Shown: positions 44,151 through 53,960, numbered from the stretch's first letter. The stretch: 64,000 nucleotides of DNA from Odoribacter splanchnicus DSM 20712 (GCF_000190535.1 NC_015160.1:434001-498000); one strand, 5' to 3'. The notes: generated by a model from the sequence alone, not told the origin. Program-made: numbers and translations.

Positions 44151-45425
44151 TTAGATAACTTCGGCAACGACAAATGTACTGCCACCGATGTAAATCATAT
44201 CTTCGGAGGAGGCAGCTTGCCGGGCTGCTTCATAAGCTGCTGCGACAGTGGGATAATATTCGCCTTGCAGGCCTGCTTGTCTTGCTTTTTGAGCAAGCTG
44301 TTGCTCCGGCATAGCCCGGGGAATGGAAGCTTTGCAGAAATAATACACCGCATCCTGAGGAAGGATATGTAATACGCTGTCGATGTCTTTGTCACTAACC
44401 ATACCGATGACAAAATGAAGCTTTCGATACCGGCACTGTTTTAATTGTTGGGTGATCTCTGTCAGGCCATCGATATTGTGACCCGTGTCGCAAATGGTCA
44501 ATGGCTGGTTGGAAAGGGTTTGCCAGCGTCCGAATAAACCGGTATTCGTCACTACCCGTTCGATACCTTGCCGGACTTGCTGGTCGCTGATCTTTAAGCC
44601 TGCTTGTTGTAAAACGGGTATAGTCTCCAGTACCGTAGGAATATTTTTTCGTTGATAGAGTCCTTTCAATTCACTGGTTAAATGATCGAAATGCCAACCG
44701 TTTTTCCGTGTCAGCTGGAAACTTCCGTCGATGTTAATCGTTGTCGTCCAGTTGTCACTTGCAAATTCGATCGGAGTTTCACAGGTTTGAGCTTTTTGCT
44801 CGAAAACAAAATCGTAGGTTTTGTCGCGCGTACCGATGACAACCGGAATACCGGGTTTTATGATTCCTGCTTTTTCGCTTGCAATTTTTTCGAGGGTGTT
44901 CCCCAGGAGTGCCATATGATCGAAGGAAATATTTGTAATAACAGAGGCTAAAGGAGTGATAATGTTCGTGGAATCGAGGCGTCCACCCAGTCCGACTTCG
45001 ATCACTGCAATATCCACCTGGCTATCGGCGAAATACTTGAAAGCCATAGCTACCGTCATTTCGAAGAAAGACGGTTTTACCCGGGAGAATAAATCGGCGT
45101 GATGCCGGACAAAATCGATGACATATTGTTCACTGACCATTTCTCCGTTGATTTTAATCCTTTCCCGGAAATCTTTTAAATGAGGGGAAGTATACAGGCC
45201 GGTTTTATATCCGGCTTGCTGTAATATAGAAGCCAGCATGTGGGATACCGATCCTTTGCCGTTCGTACCTGCCACATGAATCGTTTTGAAGTTTTTATGG
45301 GGATGTCTGAAATATTCATCCAATTGTAAAGTGTTGTCCAGGTTTGCTTTGTACGCAGCCTGACCTTCCCTTTGGTACATCGGGAGCTGGGCAAACAACC
45401 AATTTAAAGTTTCCTGATAATTCAT
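44151..45425 (-). CDS. folC: Bifunctional folylpolyglutamate synthase / dihydrofolate synthase
   Basis: The 424-residue ATP-dependent ligase adds glutamate to dihydropteroate and folates. It has the P-loop HVAGTNGKGSVSHMLAS, YTSPHLKDFRERIKING, VEVGLGGRLDSTNI and CDTGHNIDGLTEI. The conserved start MNYQETLNWLFAQLPMYQRE at 45425 is preferred over codons up to 45494. It is divergent from rex. Confidence 0.95.
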   Translation of the reverse strand: MNYQETLNWLFAQLPMYQREGQAAYKANLDNTLQLDEYFRHPHKNFKTIHVAGTNGKGSVSHMLASILQQAGYKTGLYTSPHLKDFRERIKINGEMVSEQYVIDFVRHHADLFSRVKPSFFEMTVAMAFKYFADSQVDIAVIEVGLGGRLDSTNIITPLASVITNISFDHMALLGNTLEKIASEKAGIIKPGIPVVIGTRDKTYDFVFEQKAQTCETPIEFASDNWTTTINIDGSFQLTRKNGWHFDHLTSELKGLYQRKNIPTVLETIPVLQQAGLKISDQQVRQGIERVVTNTGLFGRWQTLSNQPLTICDTGHNIDGLTEITQQLKQCRYRKLHFVIGMVSDKDIDSVLHILPQDAVYYFCKASIPRAMPEQQLAQKARQAGLQGEYYPTVAAAYEAARQAASSEDMIYIGGSTFVVAEVI

Positions 45426-45569
45426 GATTTGTTTTTTCAAAATTTCAAATGTTATTCCCGGACTTTTCATTTTTAGGTGAAGGTCTGAGAACAAGATGCA
45501 AAAGTACTAAACAAATGAAATTGCTTGTTGAAAATCCGGGATTTATTCTCTTTGCTGTGAAAAAAAAAT

Positions 45570-45577
45570 TAATTTTG
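45570..45577 (+). promoter_or_regulatory. -7 box upstream of rex
   Basis: TAATTTTG matches TAnnTTTG and lies 21 bp before the rex start. A TTTG is present at 45551-45554 but at a shorter than usual spacing of 15 nt. Confidence 0.45.
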
Positions 45578-45598
45578 CAGGTTATAAATAGATTATTT

Positions 45599-46243
45599 AT
45601 GAAAGCTGATATAAATGTACCTATACCTGTCTTGAGACGTATGCCTTCTTATCTTTCTTTTGTAAAGACTTTACAAAAGCAGGGAGAGAAGTACGTGTCT
45701 TCTACCCGGATAGCTGAATATATGGAAATCGATTCGACTCAGGTGACGAAGGATCTTTCCCATACCGGTATTTCGGGTAAAACACGGGTTGGATACGAGG
45801 TGGACAGTTTTGTGCGGATTCTGGAAGATTTTTTGGGTTTTAGCCGGGTGGACGGAGCATTTTTGGTCGGAGCCGGTTCGTTGGGGAGTGCTTTGCTGCA
45901 AGATAAAGGATTGTCTGCTTTCGGGTTACAGATAGAGGCTGCCTTCGATACGGATAAAACGAAGATCGGTACAAAAGTCAATGATATCGAAATATTTCAT
46001 ATCGATCAATTCCGTGCTATGGCTGCCGAACGGAAAGTGGTGATCGGTATTATTACCGTCCCCGCCGAACATGCACAGAATGTAGCCGACTTGATGGTCG
46101 CCTGGGGAATTAAAGCCATCTGGAATTTTACTCCTGCCCGCATAAAGGTCCCTACGCATATTGTCGTGCAAAATACCACCATCTATATGAACCTCGCTAT
46201 CTTGTTCAATAAATTGTACAACGATAAGGGGGAAAAAAAGTAA
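45599..46243 (+). CDS. rex: Redox-sensing transcriptional repressor Rex
   Basis: The 214-residue protein has an N-terminal winged helix (VSSTRIAEYMEIDSTQVTKD, then LSHTGISGKTRVGYEV) and a C-terminal Rossmann domain with the NADH-binding GAGSLGSALL near residue 90 and IITVPAEHAQNVADLMV. It represses fermentation and redox genes until NADH rises. The domain-swap C-terminus (TTIYMNLAILFNKLY) is present. The start MKADINVPIPVLRRMPSYLS is chosen; the frame itself runs further upstream. Confidence 0.94.
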   Translation: MKADINVPIPVLRRMPSYLSFVKTLQKQGEKYVSSTRIAEYMEIDSTQVTKDLSHTGISGKTRVGYEVDSFVRILEDFLGFSRVDGAFLVGAGSLGSALLQDKGLSAFGLQIEAAFDTDKTKIGTKVNDIEIFHIDQFRAMAAERKVVIGIITVPAEHAQNVADLMVAWGIKAIWNFTPARIKVPTHIVVQNTTIYMNLAILFNKLYNDKGEKK

Positions 46244-46290
46244 AAGGTTAAAAGCTAAAGCCTATCGTCTTTAACTTTTTACTTTTACCT
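46240..46290 (+). terminator. A/T-rich hairpin after rex
   Basis: GTAAAAGGTTAAAAG directly after rex can pair imperfectly with the CTTTAACTTTTTACTTTTAC tract downstream. It is weak and A/T-only, and runs into a pyrimidine-rich stretch that precedes the thrS promoter. Confidence 0.4.
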
Positions 46291-46312
46291 TTTTACCTTT
46301 TACTTTTTTTCT

Positions 46313-46320
46313 TATCTTTG
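46313..46320 (+). promoter_or_regulatory. -7 box upstream of thrS
   Basis: TATCTTTG followed by CACC is a very good Bacteroides -7 box, 52 bp before the thrS start. The -33 position lies in a pyrimidine run with no TTTG. Confidence 0.55.
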
Positions 46321-46372
46321 CACCTTATTAAAAATAAGCTGCGTACGTAGCGTAGTAATAAAATAAACGACT

Positions 46373-48325
46373 ATGATAAAAATTAAATTTCCGGATGGAA
46401 ATGTAAAAGAATTTGAGTCAGGTGTGACCGGCTTGGATATTGCCCGGGGAATTAGTTCCAAACTGGCTAAGGAAGTGTTGTCCATATCTGTGAATGGGGA
46501 AATTTGGGATTTGACACGTCCTATTACAGCAGATGCTGAAATTAAATTATTTACCTGGGATGATCAGGAAGGAAAACATGCTTTCTGGCATTCTTCGGCC
46601 CACTTGATGGCAGAAGCCCTGCAACAATTATACCCGAATACCAAATTCGGTATCGGACCGGCTATCGAAAACGGATTTTACTATGATATCGATCCGGGAG
46701 AAGGGGTCGTTTTGACCGACAAAGATCTGGAAACCATCGAGAAGAAAATGCTTGAATTGGCGCGCCAGAAAGAAGAGTATTGCCGTATCAATGTGAGCAA
46801 GCAAGAAGCACTGGAGCATTTCAACAGTATCAACGAAACTTATAAAGTGGAGTTAATCAACGATTTGGAAGACGGTAAGATTACTTATTATCGTCAGGGC
46901 TCCTTTACCGATCTTTGCCGTGGTCCGCACTTACCGGATACTTCTTATATTAAGGCTATAAAACTGACCGGTTTAGCCGGTGCTTACTGGAGAGGGAACG
47001 AGCATAATAAAATGTTGACCCGTATCTACGGTATCACTTTCCCGAAACAGAAAATGCTGGACGAATGGCTGGTATTGATGGAAGAGGCGAAGCAACGGGA
47101 TCACCGGAAGATCGGTAAAGAAATGGAATTGTTTACTTTTTCCCAAGCTGTGGGTGCCGGTTTACCGATGTGGTTGCCGAAAGGAGCTATGTTGCGCGAC
47201 CGTTTGGAGGGATTTTTGCGGAAAGTACAGAAGAAATACGGTTACCAGCAAGTCATTACCCCACATATCGGGAATGTGAATCTGTATAAGACTTCCGGAC
47301 ATTACCAGAAATACGGAAAAGATAGTTTTCAGGTGATTACGACTCCTCAGGAAGGTGAAGAGTTTATGTTGAAACCGATGAACTGTCCTCACCATTGCGA
47401 GATTTATAAATTCAAGCCCCGTTCTTATAAAGATCTGCCACTGCGTTTTGCTGAATTCGGTACGGTGTATCGTTACGAGCAGAGCGGAGAGTTGCATGGT
47501 TTGACCCGGGTACGTGGATTTACGCAGGACGATGCTCACTTATTCTGTACGCCCGATCAGTTGAAAGAAGAGTTTAAAAAAGTAATCGATATTATTTTTA
47601 CTATCTTTAAGGCGCTGGATTTCAAAGATTTTACTGCTCAGGTATCTTTACGTGATCCGAAGAATACAGAGAAGTATATCGGTACGGATGAGAACTGGGA
47701 AAAAGCGGAACGTGCCATCATCGAAGCGGCTGAAGAAAAAGGCCTGAAGACGACTGTCGAATTGGGCGAAGCTGCTTTCTACGGACCGAAGCTCGACTTT
47801 ATGGTGAAAGATGCGATTGGACGGAAATGGCAATTGGGTACCATTCAGGTCGATTATAATCTGCCGGAACGTTTTGATCTGGAATATACCGGAGCTGATA
47901 ACCTGAAACACCGGCCGGTGATGATCCATCGGGCACCTTTCGGAAGTATGGAGCGCTTTGTGGCTGTATTGATCGAGCATACCGGAGGAAAATTCCCCTT
48001 GTGGTTAGCGCCGGATCAGGTAGTTGTGATGCCGATCAGCGAAAAATTCAATGATTATGCCCAAAAACTTTCGGATTTGTTAAATAATTCCGATATTCGC
48101 ACCGTTTTAGATGACCGGAATGAAAAAATAGGACGTAAAATCCGGGATAACGAATTGAAAAAAATTCCGTATCTATTGATTGTCGGAGAAAATGAGATGA
48201 ACAACAACACCGTTTCTGTTCGTCGGCAGGGACAAGGGGATATGGGAACGATGTCTGTCGAAGACTTTATTTCGAAGATAAATGAAGAAGTAAATAGTCA
48301 GTTACAGACCATTTATAGTTATTGA
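46373..48325 (+). CDS. thrS: Threonyl-tRNA synthetase
   Basis: The 650-residue class II synthetase charges tRNA-Thr. It has an N-terminal TGS domain ([20 protein letters not shown]), the editing domain with [16 protein letters not shown] and [17 protein letters not shown], the catalytic core ([36 protein letters not shown]) and an anticodon-binding domain ([20 protein letters not shown]). It leads the thrS-infC-rpmI-rplT cluster, a common arrangement. Confidence 0.98.
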   Translation: MIKIKFPDGNVKEFESGVTGLDIARGISSKLAKEVLSISVNGEIWDLTRPITADAEIKLFTWDDQEGKHAFWHSSAHLMAEALQQLYPNTKFGIGPAIENGFYYDIDPGEGVVLTDKDLETIEKKMLELARQKEEYCRINVSKQEALEHFNSINETYKVELINDLEDGKITYYRQGSFTDLCRGPHLPDTSYIKAIKLTGLAGAYWRGNEHNKMLTRIYGITFPKQKMLDEWLVLMEEAKQRDHRKIGKEMELFTFSQAVGAGLPMWLPKGAMLRDRLEGFLRKVQKKYGYQQVITPHIGNVNLYKTSGHYQKYGKDSFQVITTPQEGEEFMLKPMNCPHHCEIYKFKPRSYKDLPLRFAEFGTVYRYEQSGELHGLTRVRGFTQDDAHLFCTPDQLKEEFKKVIDIIFTIFKALDFKDFTAQVSLRDPKNTEKYIGTDENWEKAERAIIEAAEEKGLKTTVELGEAAFYGPKLDFMVKDAIGRKWQLGTIQVDYNLPERFDLEYTGADNLKHRPVMIHRAPFGSMERFVAVLIEHTGGKFPLWLAPDQVVVMPISEKFNDYAQKLSDLLNNSDIRTVLDDRNEKIGRKIRDNELKKIPYLLIVGENEMNNNTVSVRRQGQGDMGTMSVEDFISKINEEVNSQLQTIYSY

Positions 48326-48336
48326 TAAACTAACTT

Positions 48337-48353
48337 AAGGAGGATTTAATATA
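48337..48353 (+). promoter_or_regulatory. Strong ribosome-binding site placed for an ATA start of infC
   Basis: AAGGAGG (48337-48343) is followed by seven bases and then ATA (48351-48353). The first ATG in frame is twelve bases further on, which would put it 19 nt from the site, too far for normal initiation. Confidence 0.6.
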
Positions 48354-48902
48354 GCAACAAGAATGGAATTCAGAGGCTCAAGAAATCAGGTTAATAAAGA
48401 ACCTCAGCACAGAATTAATGAGTCAATCCGGGCTGCTCAAGTAAGAGTCGTCGGGGAAAATATCGAACCGGGCGTATACCCTTTACGTGAAGCTTTGGCG
48501 ATGGCAGAAGCTGCCGGTATGGATTTGGTGGAGATCTCTCCGAACGCCGAGCCACCGGTGTGCCGGATTATTGATTACAGTAAATTCCTGTACCAACTGA
48601 AGAAAAAACAGAAGGAAATCAAAGCGAAAAGCGTGAAGGTCGTCGTTAAGGAGATTCGTTTCGGACCCCAGACCGATGATCATGATTTCAATTTTAAATT
48701 GAAACATGCGAAGGAATTTTTGCAGGAAGGTGCGAAGGTGAGGGCCTATGTATTCTTTAAGGGACGTTCGATTTTGTTTAAAGACCAGGGGGCCGATTTG
48801 TTGTCACGTTTCATCGCTGAACTGGAAGAATACGGAAAAGTGGAAGCTGCTCCGAAACTGGAAGGAAAGAAGATGATCGTGGTGTTGGCTCCGAAGAAAT
48901 AA
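48351..48902 (+). CDS. infC: Translation initiation factor IF-3, with a rare ATA start
   Basis: The 183-residue factor prevents early joining of ribosomal subunits and checks the start codon. The N-domain begins at [20 protein letters not shown], the linker contains [20 protein letters not shown], and the C-domain has [20 protein letters not shown]. The start is set at ATA 48351 because of the ribosome-binding site; a shorter form from ATG 48363 ([10 protein letters not shown]) is the alternative. IF-3 genes in many bacteria use rare starts so that IF-3 represses its own translation. It lies 25 bp after thrS. Confidence 0.93.
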   Translation: MATRMEFRGSRNQVNKEPQHRINESIRAAQVRVVGENIEPGVYPLREALAMAEAAGMDLVEISPNAEPPVCRIIDYSKFLYQLKKKQKEIKAKSVKVVVKEIRFGPQTDDHDFNFKLKHAKEFLQEGAKVRAYVFFKGRSILFKDQGADLLSRFIAELEEYGKVEAAPKLEGKKMIVVLAPKK

Positions 48903-48967
48903 TGCTCAGGATAGCGGTGAAAGCCGGATAGTTATATTTTTCTGAAACACAATTAAATTACGAGAAG

Positions 48968-49162
48968 ATGCCAAAGATGAAGACAGTGAGTAGCGCGAAG
49001 AAGAGATTTACTCTTACCGCTACGGGGAAGATTAAAAGAAAACATGCTTTCAAAAGTCATATTTTGACGAAGAAAACAACAAAACAGAAACGTAATCTTA
49101 CGCATGTTACTACAGTTGACGGACATAACCTGAAAGCTGTACGGAAGATGCTTGTTATGTAA
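48968..49162 (+). CDS. rpmI: 50S ribosomal protein L35
   Basis: The 64-residue basic protein starts [20 protein letters not shown] and has the family core [20 protein letters not shown]. Normal length. It lies between infC and rplT in the conserved order. Confidence 0.98.
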   Translation: MPKMKTVSSAKKRFTLTATGKIKRKHAFKSHILTKKTTKQKRNLTHVTTVDGHNLKAVRKMLVM

Positions 49163-49251
49163 GAATTACTAAGAAATTATTTTATTAACCGGAATGTTAT
49201 GCCGTAAGTTTCTCCATAGAGTGAACGCTGACATTCGAAAAAAAGAAAATT

Positions 49252-49608
49252 ATGCCAAGAGCTAAAAATGCCGTTGCTGCAAGAGCACGTAGAAAAAAGG
49301 TTTTAAAACAAACCAAAGGAAACTTTGGTGCCAGAAAAAATGTTTGGACGGTTGCCAAAAACACATATGAAAAAGGTTTGACATATGCGTTCCGTGACAG
49401 ACGTAAAAAGAAATCAGAATTTAGAGCATTGTGGATTCAGAGAATTAATGCAGCTGTCCGTCTGGAAGGCCTGTCTTATTCTAAATTTATGGGTCTGATT
49501 CATAAAGCTGATGTAGACATGAACCGTAAAGTTCTGGCCGACCTGGCTATGAATCATCCGGAAGCTTTCAAAGCTGTAGTTGCAAAAGCAAAAGAATTTG
49601 CGAAGTAA
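49252..49608 (+). CDS. rplT: 50S ribosomal protein L20
   Basis: The 118-residue protein starts [20 protein letters not shown] and has [20 protein letters not shown], typical of L20, which binds 23S rRNA early in assembly and represses this cluster in other bacteria. A terminator follows directly. Confidence 0.98.
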   Translation: MPRAKNAVAARARRKKVLKQTKGNFGARKNVWTVAKNTYEKGLTYAFRDRRKKKSEFRALWIQRINAAVRLEGLSYSKFMGLIHKADVDMNRKVLADLAMNHPEAFKAVVAKAKEFAK

Positions 49609-49632
49609 TGATAAACGAATATCCTGAGGGAA

Positions 49633-49657
49633 GGCTGCTGTGAAGCAGCCTTTTTCT
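49633..49657 (+). terminator. Terminator of thrS-infC-rpmI-rplT
   Basis: GGCTGCT (49633-49639) and AGCAGCC (49644-49650) form a 7-bp G/C-rich stem with a GTGA loop, followed by TTTTT. Confidence 0.85.
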
Positions 49658-49705
49658 GTTTATAGATTTTATAAGACAACTGTAACTTACTTGAAAAATA
49701 AATGT

Positions 49706-49713
49706 TAACTTTG
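49706..49713 (+). promoter_or_regulatory. -7 box upstream of dapB
   Basis: TAACTTTG matches TAnnTTTG and lies 56 bp before the dapB start. No good -33 partner. Confidence 0.4.
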
Positions 49714-49769
49714 ACCCTATAAAGTCTTTTTGCTTTATCATGGGGTTTATAAATTTTAGAAACAAATAT

Positions 49770-50492
49770 ATGCGTATAGCTTTGTTGGGATATGGTAAGA
49801 TGGGAAAAATGATCGAACGGATTGCCATAGAACGCGGACATGAGATTGTATTGATAGTAGACGAGAATAACCGGGCGGCTTGTACGGATGAACAACTGAA
49901 GCAGGCTGACGTCGCTATTGAATTTACGATGCCTGCTGTTGCCGTTGAAAATTATAAATGGTGTTTCGATAACGGCGTTCCGGTGGTTTCCGGGACAACC
50001 GGTTGGCTGGAAAGATGGGATGAGGTGGTGGCTTGTTGCCGGGAACAACAAGGTGGATTTTTCTATGCCTCGAATTTCAGTATCGGGGTGAATATTTTCT
50101 TTCAGCTCAATAAATACCTGGCTAAGATGATGAACGGATTTAACGACTATAAGGTATTTATCGAAGAAACGCATCATATACATAAACTGGATGCCCCTAG
50201 CGGTACAGCGATTACAATCGCCGAAGGAATTTTAGGTAACCACGACGGTTATCGTTCCTGGCAATTGAACGAAGGGAGACAAATGCCGGCAGATGTATTG
50301 CCTGTAACGGCCAGGCGTATCGGTGAAGTGCCCGGGATTCATGCTGTAACTTATAAATCGGAGGTCGACGAAATAGAAATCCGGCATTCGGCTGTATCAC
50401 GTGAAGGTTTTGCCCGGGGAGCTGTGCTGGCTGCTGAATTTCTGAAAGGGAAAAACGGTGTGTTGGGAATGGAAGATATGTTGAAATTTTAA
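49770..50492 (+). CDS. dapB: 4-hydroxy-tetrahydrodipicolinate reductase
   Basis: The 240-residue enzyme reduces HTPA in the lysine/diaminopimelate pathway. It starts MRIALLGYGKMGKMIERIAI (Rossmann motif) and has FTMPAVAVENYKWCFDNGVP, SGTTGWLERWDEV and the substrate-binding EETHHIHKLDAPSGTAITIA. The frame begins at 49740, but ATG 49770 fits the family. It is followed by lepB after 19 bp. Confidence 0.95.
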   Translation: MRIALLGYGKMGKMIERIAIERGHEIVLIVDENNRAACTDEQLKQADVAIEFTMPAVAVENYKWCFDNGVPVVSGTTGWLERWDEVVACCREQQGGFFYASNFSIGVNIFFQLNKYLAKMMNGFNDYKVFIEETHHIHKLDAPSGTAITIAEGILGNHDGYRSWQLNEGRQMPADVLPVTARRIGEVPGIHAVTYKSEVDEIEIRHSAVSREGFARGAVLAAEFLKGKNGVLGMEDMLKF

Positions 50493-50511
50493 TGGGGAAA
50501 ATAATTATCAT

Positions 50512-51885
50512 ATGAAAAATATTTTGACGAATAAATGGTTTAAATTCAGCCTTGTCCTGATTATCTACCTGTTGTGGGCTTATTGGGTTGGGAGCTGGTG
50601 GTTGTTGATCCTGGTGCCGGTGATTTTCGATATCTACATCACAAAGAAAGTACATTGGGCGTTTTGGAAAAAGAAAGGCGTAGAGAAACAAACCAAAACG
50701 GTTGAATGGATCGATGCTTTGATTTTTGCGGTCGTGGCAGCTACCTTGATCCGTATGTTCTTTTTTGAAGCCTATACGATTCCGACTTCCTCTATGGAGA
50801 AGAGTATGTTGGTGGGTGATTACCTGTTTGTCAGCAAAGTAGCCTACGGACCTAAGTTGCCTAATACCCCTTTAGCCGTTCCTTTCACACACCATACGCT
50901 GCCTTTTACCCAAAAGACAAAAGCTTATTCGGAAGCCATTCAATGGCCCTACAAACGGATTGCGGGGACGACTGAAATCAAACGAAACGATATTATCGTA
51001 TTTAATTTTCCGGCCGGAGATACCTTGATCGTAGGATCTGAAAATCCCGATTATTATAGCCAGATTCGTACGAATGCCCGGATTTTTCAGGCACAGGATC
51101 CCGGATTATCCCGGGAACAGGCCGAGAAGCTGGTGAGAGAAAAAATGTGGGAACGATTTGAGATCACTACCCGCCCTGTCGATAAGCGGGAGAATTATAT
51201 CAAACGGGGCGTCGGAATGCCCGGGGATATTCTGGAGTTGAAAGACGCTCAGTTGTATGTCAATGGAAAAATGTCCGATAATCCTGAAAACCTGCAGTAC
51301 AGGTATGAGGTGAGAACCAATGGTACCCCCTTGAATCGGATGAAACTTCAGGATATCGGATTGTCGCTGGAAGATATCGGTATTCCTTCTACAGTGAACT
51401 ATTTCCCGTTGACCTTGGAAATGGTGGAGAAATTGAAAAAATTCCCCAATGTGGTCGAAATTAACCGAACCAAAGAGGTGAGCCCTAATCCGGATATTTT
51501 TCCTTTCGATACCTTGAATTATCCTTGGAATGTAGATAATTTCGGACCTTTGTATGTGCCTAAAAAAGGAGATAAAGTGGAGTTGAATATGAAGACCTTG
51601 CCTTTGTATGCAAGGATCATCGGTACTTACGAAGAAAACGATTTACAGGTAAAAGATTCTGTTATTTATATCAACGGTGAGGTAGCGGATAGTTATACCT
51701 TTAAGATGAATTATTACTGGATGATGGGAGATAACCGGCATAGTTCGGCAGATTCCCGCTACTGGGGATTCGTGCCGGAAGATCACGTAGTCGGAAAAGC
51801 TTATTTCATTTGGTTATCCTTGGATAAAGATAAATCATTTTTCGACAAGATCCGGTGGAAGCGGATGTTCCGGTTTATTCATTGA
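50512..51885 (+). CDS. lepB: Signal peptidase I
   Basis: The 457-residue membrane protease removes signal peptides. It has N-terminal membrane helices (FKFSLVLIIYLLWAYWVGSW and IDALIFAVVAATLIRMFFFE), the catalytic Ser in YTIPTSSMEKSMLVGDYLFV near residue 92, the catalytic Lys in NYIKRGVGMPGD near 230, and the C-terminal MMGDNRHSSADSRYWGFVPE. The long insertion between boxes is usual for Bacteroidota SPase I. Confidence 0.96.
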   Translation: MKNILTNKWFKFSLVLIIYLLWAYWVGSWWLLILVPVIFDIYITKKVHWAFWKKKGVEKQTKTVEWIDALIFAVVAATLIRMFFFEAYTIPTSSMEKSMLVGDYLFVSKVAYGPKLPNTPLAVPFTHHTLPFTQKTKAYSEAIQWPYKRIAGTTEIKRNDIIVFNFPAGDTLIVGSENPDYYSQIRTNARIFQAQDPGLSREQAEKLVREKMWERFEITTRPVDKRENYIKRGVGMPGDILELKDAQLYVNGKMSDNPENLQYRYEVRTNGTPLNRMKLQDIGLSLEDIGIPSTVNYFPLTLEMVEKLKKFPNVVEINRTKEVSPNPDIFPFDTLNYPWNVDNFGPLYVPKKGDKVELNMKTLPLYARIIGTYEENDLQVKDSVIYINGEVADSYTFKMNYYWMMGDNRHSSADSRYWGFVPEDHVVGKAYFIWLSLDKDKSFFDKIRWKRMFRFIH

Positions 51886-51903
51886 CGGAAAGAAAATGAA
51901 TGA

Positions 51904-51973
51904 AACAGTAACAATCGATCAAACTTTTTTGCGCATATGAAATTAGAATTTATCGATTGTTACTGTTTTTTGT
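51904..51973 (+). terminator. lepB terminator with 16-bp stem
   Basis: AACAGTAACAATCGAT (51904-51919) and ATCGATTGTTACTGTT (51952-51967) are perfect inverse copies with a 32-nt loop, followed by TTTT. Nothing else is seen up to phoH at 52149. Confidence 0.8.
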
Positions 51974-52148
51974 TGTCACAGTTGCAATGGGAAAAATTGG
52001 TTCTTTTTCAAAAAGAAAATAGGCAGGAAAAAGAATATAAAGTTAATTAAGATGAATTCTGATAAAAGGAATCGTAAAAAATCAGATTGAAAGGATATTT
52101 ATGTATTTTTATTCGTATCTTACCATAAATTTCTAAATTCATACAACA

Positions 52149-53483
52149 ATGACTGCAAACGAAAAAAAGACATTTGTGTTGGATACGAACGTTATTCTGC
52201 ACGATTACCGTTCTATTTATAATTTTACCAATAATGATATCGTCATCCCCATAGTAGTTTTGGAAGAACTGGATAAATTCAAGAAAGGGAATGACCTGAT
52301 CAATTTTCATGCCCGTGAATTTGCCCGTGAGTTGGATAAAATTTCCGAAAAGGATTTTTTTGATAAAGGGGCAGCTTTAGGGAAAGGACGGGGAAGACTA
52401 TTTATTCAGCCGGGAGTGAAATTTTCTCAAAAAATGAAGGATTCCTTCAGTGATGATACTCCGGATCACCGTATACTCGCTGTAACAGAGTATATCAGTG
52501 AAAAAATGAAGGGACAAAAGGTGATTCTGGTGACTAAAGATATGAATCTGAGGATGAAAGCCCGTTCGTTGGGATTGCAGGCCGAAGATTATAAAACGGA
52601 TCAGGTGGAGGATCTGGATTTTGCAATCAACCGTAGTGTCCGGGAAATCGAAGGGATAGATACAGAAGTGATCAACAGGATTTATGAAAATGCAAATGGG
52701 GTAGAGGTGGAACAAGTGTTTCCGAAGCAAGAGCTCAAAGGCAATAATTATTACGTTTTGAAGAATGGGAATGCTTCGGTTCTGGCTTGTTATGATCCGG
52801 TAAGAAGAGTGATCCGGAAAGTGGAAAAACCGAATGTGTTCGGTATTTATCCCAAAAATGCAGAGCAGGCTTTTGCGGTAGATGCTTTATTGAATCCTAA
52901 CATACAATTGGTGGCGATCAGTGGAAAGGCAGGTACCGGAAAAACTTTATTGGCCCTGGCTTCGGCTTTACAGCAGAATAAACAGTATGAATTTATTTAT
53001 TTAGCCCGTCCGATCGTCGCTTTATCGAGTAAAGACCTGGGCTTTCTCCCCGGTGATGTCAACGAAAAGGTAGATCCGTATATGCAGCCTCTATATGATA
53101 ATCTGGGTTTTATCAAGCGGCGGTTTAATATCCATGGGGCTGAAAATCGCCTGATCGAAGAGATGCAGAAGGAACAGAAACTGATGATTTCTGCTTTGGC
53201 TTATATTCGGGGACGGAGTTTGTCGGATGTTTATTTTATTGTCGATGAGGCTCAGAATCTTACTCCCCATGAAGTAAAAACGATTATTACCCGGGCAGGC
53301 GAAGGCACGAAAATGGTATTTACCGGAGATATCGATCAGATCGATTCACCTTATCTGGATAAGAAGTCGAACGGACTGTCGCATTTGTTCGATAAAATGC
53401 AGGGACAGGATATTTTTGCCCATGTACATCTGGAAAAGGGAGAACGCAGTAAACTGGCTGATCTGGCGAGCGATCTTTTATAG
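52149..53483 (+). CDS. PhoH-family protein with N-terminal PIN domain
   Basis: The 444-residue protein combines a PIN nuclease domain (KTFVLDTNVILHDYRSIYNF, acidic residues in SDDTPDHRILAVTEY and VTKDMNLRMKARSLGLQAED) with a PhoH ATPase domain: Walker A AISGKAGTGKTLLALASAL near 257, and FIVDEAQNLTPHEVKTIITR with FTGDIDQIDSPYLDKKSNG. PIN-PhoH proteins are RNA-unwinding nucleases in other bacteria. The gene is single, with its own leader. Confidence 0.92.
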   Translation: MTANEKKTFVLDTNVILHDYRSIYNFTNNDIVIPIVVLEELDKFKKGNDLINFHAREFARELDKISEKDFFDKGAALGKGRGRLFIQPGVKFSQKMKDSFSDDTPDHRILAVTEYISEKMKGQKVILVTKDMNLRMKARSLGLQAEDYKTDQVEDLDFAINRSVREIEGIDTEVINRIYENANGVEVEQVFPKQELKGNNYYVLKNGNASVLACYDPVRRVIRKVEKPNVFGIYPKNAEQAFAVDALLNPNIQLVAISGKAGTGKTLLALASALQQNKQYEFIYLARPIVALSSKDLGFLPGDVNEKVDPYMQPLYDNLGFIKRRFNIHGAENRLIEEMQKEQKLMISALAYIRGRSLSDVYFIVDEAQNLTPHEVKTIITRAGEGTKMVFTGDIDQIDSPYLDKKSNGLSHLFDKMQGQDIFAHVHLEKGERSKLADLASDLL

Positions 53484-53588
53484 GAAATAGAGCGCAGGAG
53501 CTTGGCTTTACCGTTATCCCTGAAAGAGACGTTTAAATTTTGACATTGGAACTGCTTTTTCCCTATAGAAAAATTCGGTAAAAATCGC

Positions 53589-53596
53589 TATCTTTG
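53589..53596 (+). promoter_or_regulatory. -7 box upstream of the small basic gene
   Basis: TATCTTTG matches TAnnTTTG and lies 22 bp before the start at 53618, giving a very short leader. It indicates that the small gene is transcribed by itself. Confidence 0.5.
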
Positions 53597-53617
53597 TCTC
53601 CACTAACGAGAATAAAG

Positions 53618-53848
53618 ATGAGCAAGAAAGTGCAGTTCGACCGGGAAGATTATCTGAAAGCGAACCGAAAGCTATCCCGGGAAGAAGAGATCAAAACACA
53701 TGGACGTCCGGTTCGGATCGGAGGAGTCCACAAGTCGAAAAAGGTCTACGACCGCAAGCGGAGTAAGGCAGAGATGAAAAAGGCTCTGCCTTATTTTTTA
53801 CTTGTTATTCAACTGTCGATTTCTGCTTCAGGGATAGGAAGACGGTAA
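53618..53848 (+). CDS. Small basic protein with an intragenic terminator (possible ribosome-rescue type)
   Basis: The 76-residue protein is rich in Lys/Arg (MSKKVQFDREDYLKANRKLS, GVHKSKKVYDRKRSKAEMKK) and ends in a hydrophobic tail (LLVIQLSISASGIGRR). A G/C hairpin with T run lies inside the frame at codons 50-61, so most transcripts should end before the stop codon at 53846. That leaves a message for a form of about 60 residues with no stop. E. coli arfA has the same layout: a basic protein, a hairpin near its 3' end and a hydrophobic tail absent from the active form. The sequence itself is not ArfA. It has its own promoter box. Function inferred only. Confidence 0.75.
   Translation: MSKKVQFDREDYLKANRKLSREEEIKTHGRPVRIGGVHKSKKVYDRKRSKAEMKKALPYFLLVIQLSISASGIGRR
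53765..53800 (+). terminator. Terminator hairpin inside a reading frame
   Basis: AAGGCAGAG (53765-53773) and CTCTGCCTT (53784-53792) form a 9-bp stem with a 10-nt loop, followed by ATTTTTTA. It lies 46 bp before the stop codon of the small basic gene, not after it. Confidence 0.75.
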
Positions 53849-53960
53849 GGTTCCGGTACATTTATTTATACGTGTATGAGAAGGGGATAGGTTGAGATTG
53901 GCGGTAAGTAATTTTTTTGTAAATTTGAGAAACTTATTCGTATAATAAAATAATTAGCTT

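Noticed and set aside
46261..46310. Tract of repeated CTTTTTAC-like units
   Set aside because: Low-complexity pyrimidine run; units are irregular, so not a tandem array or CRISPR.
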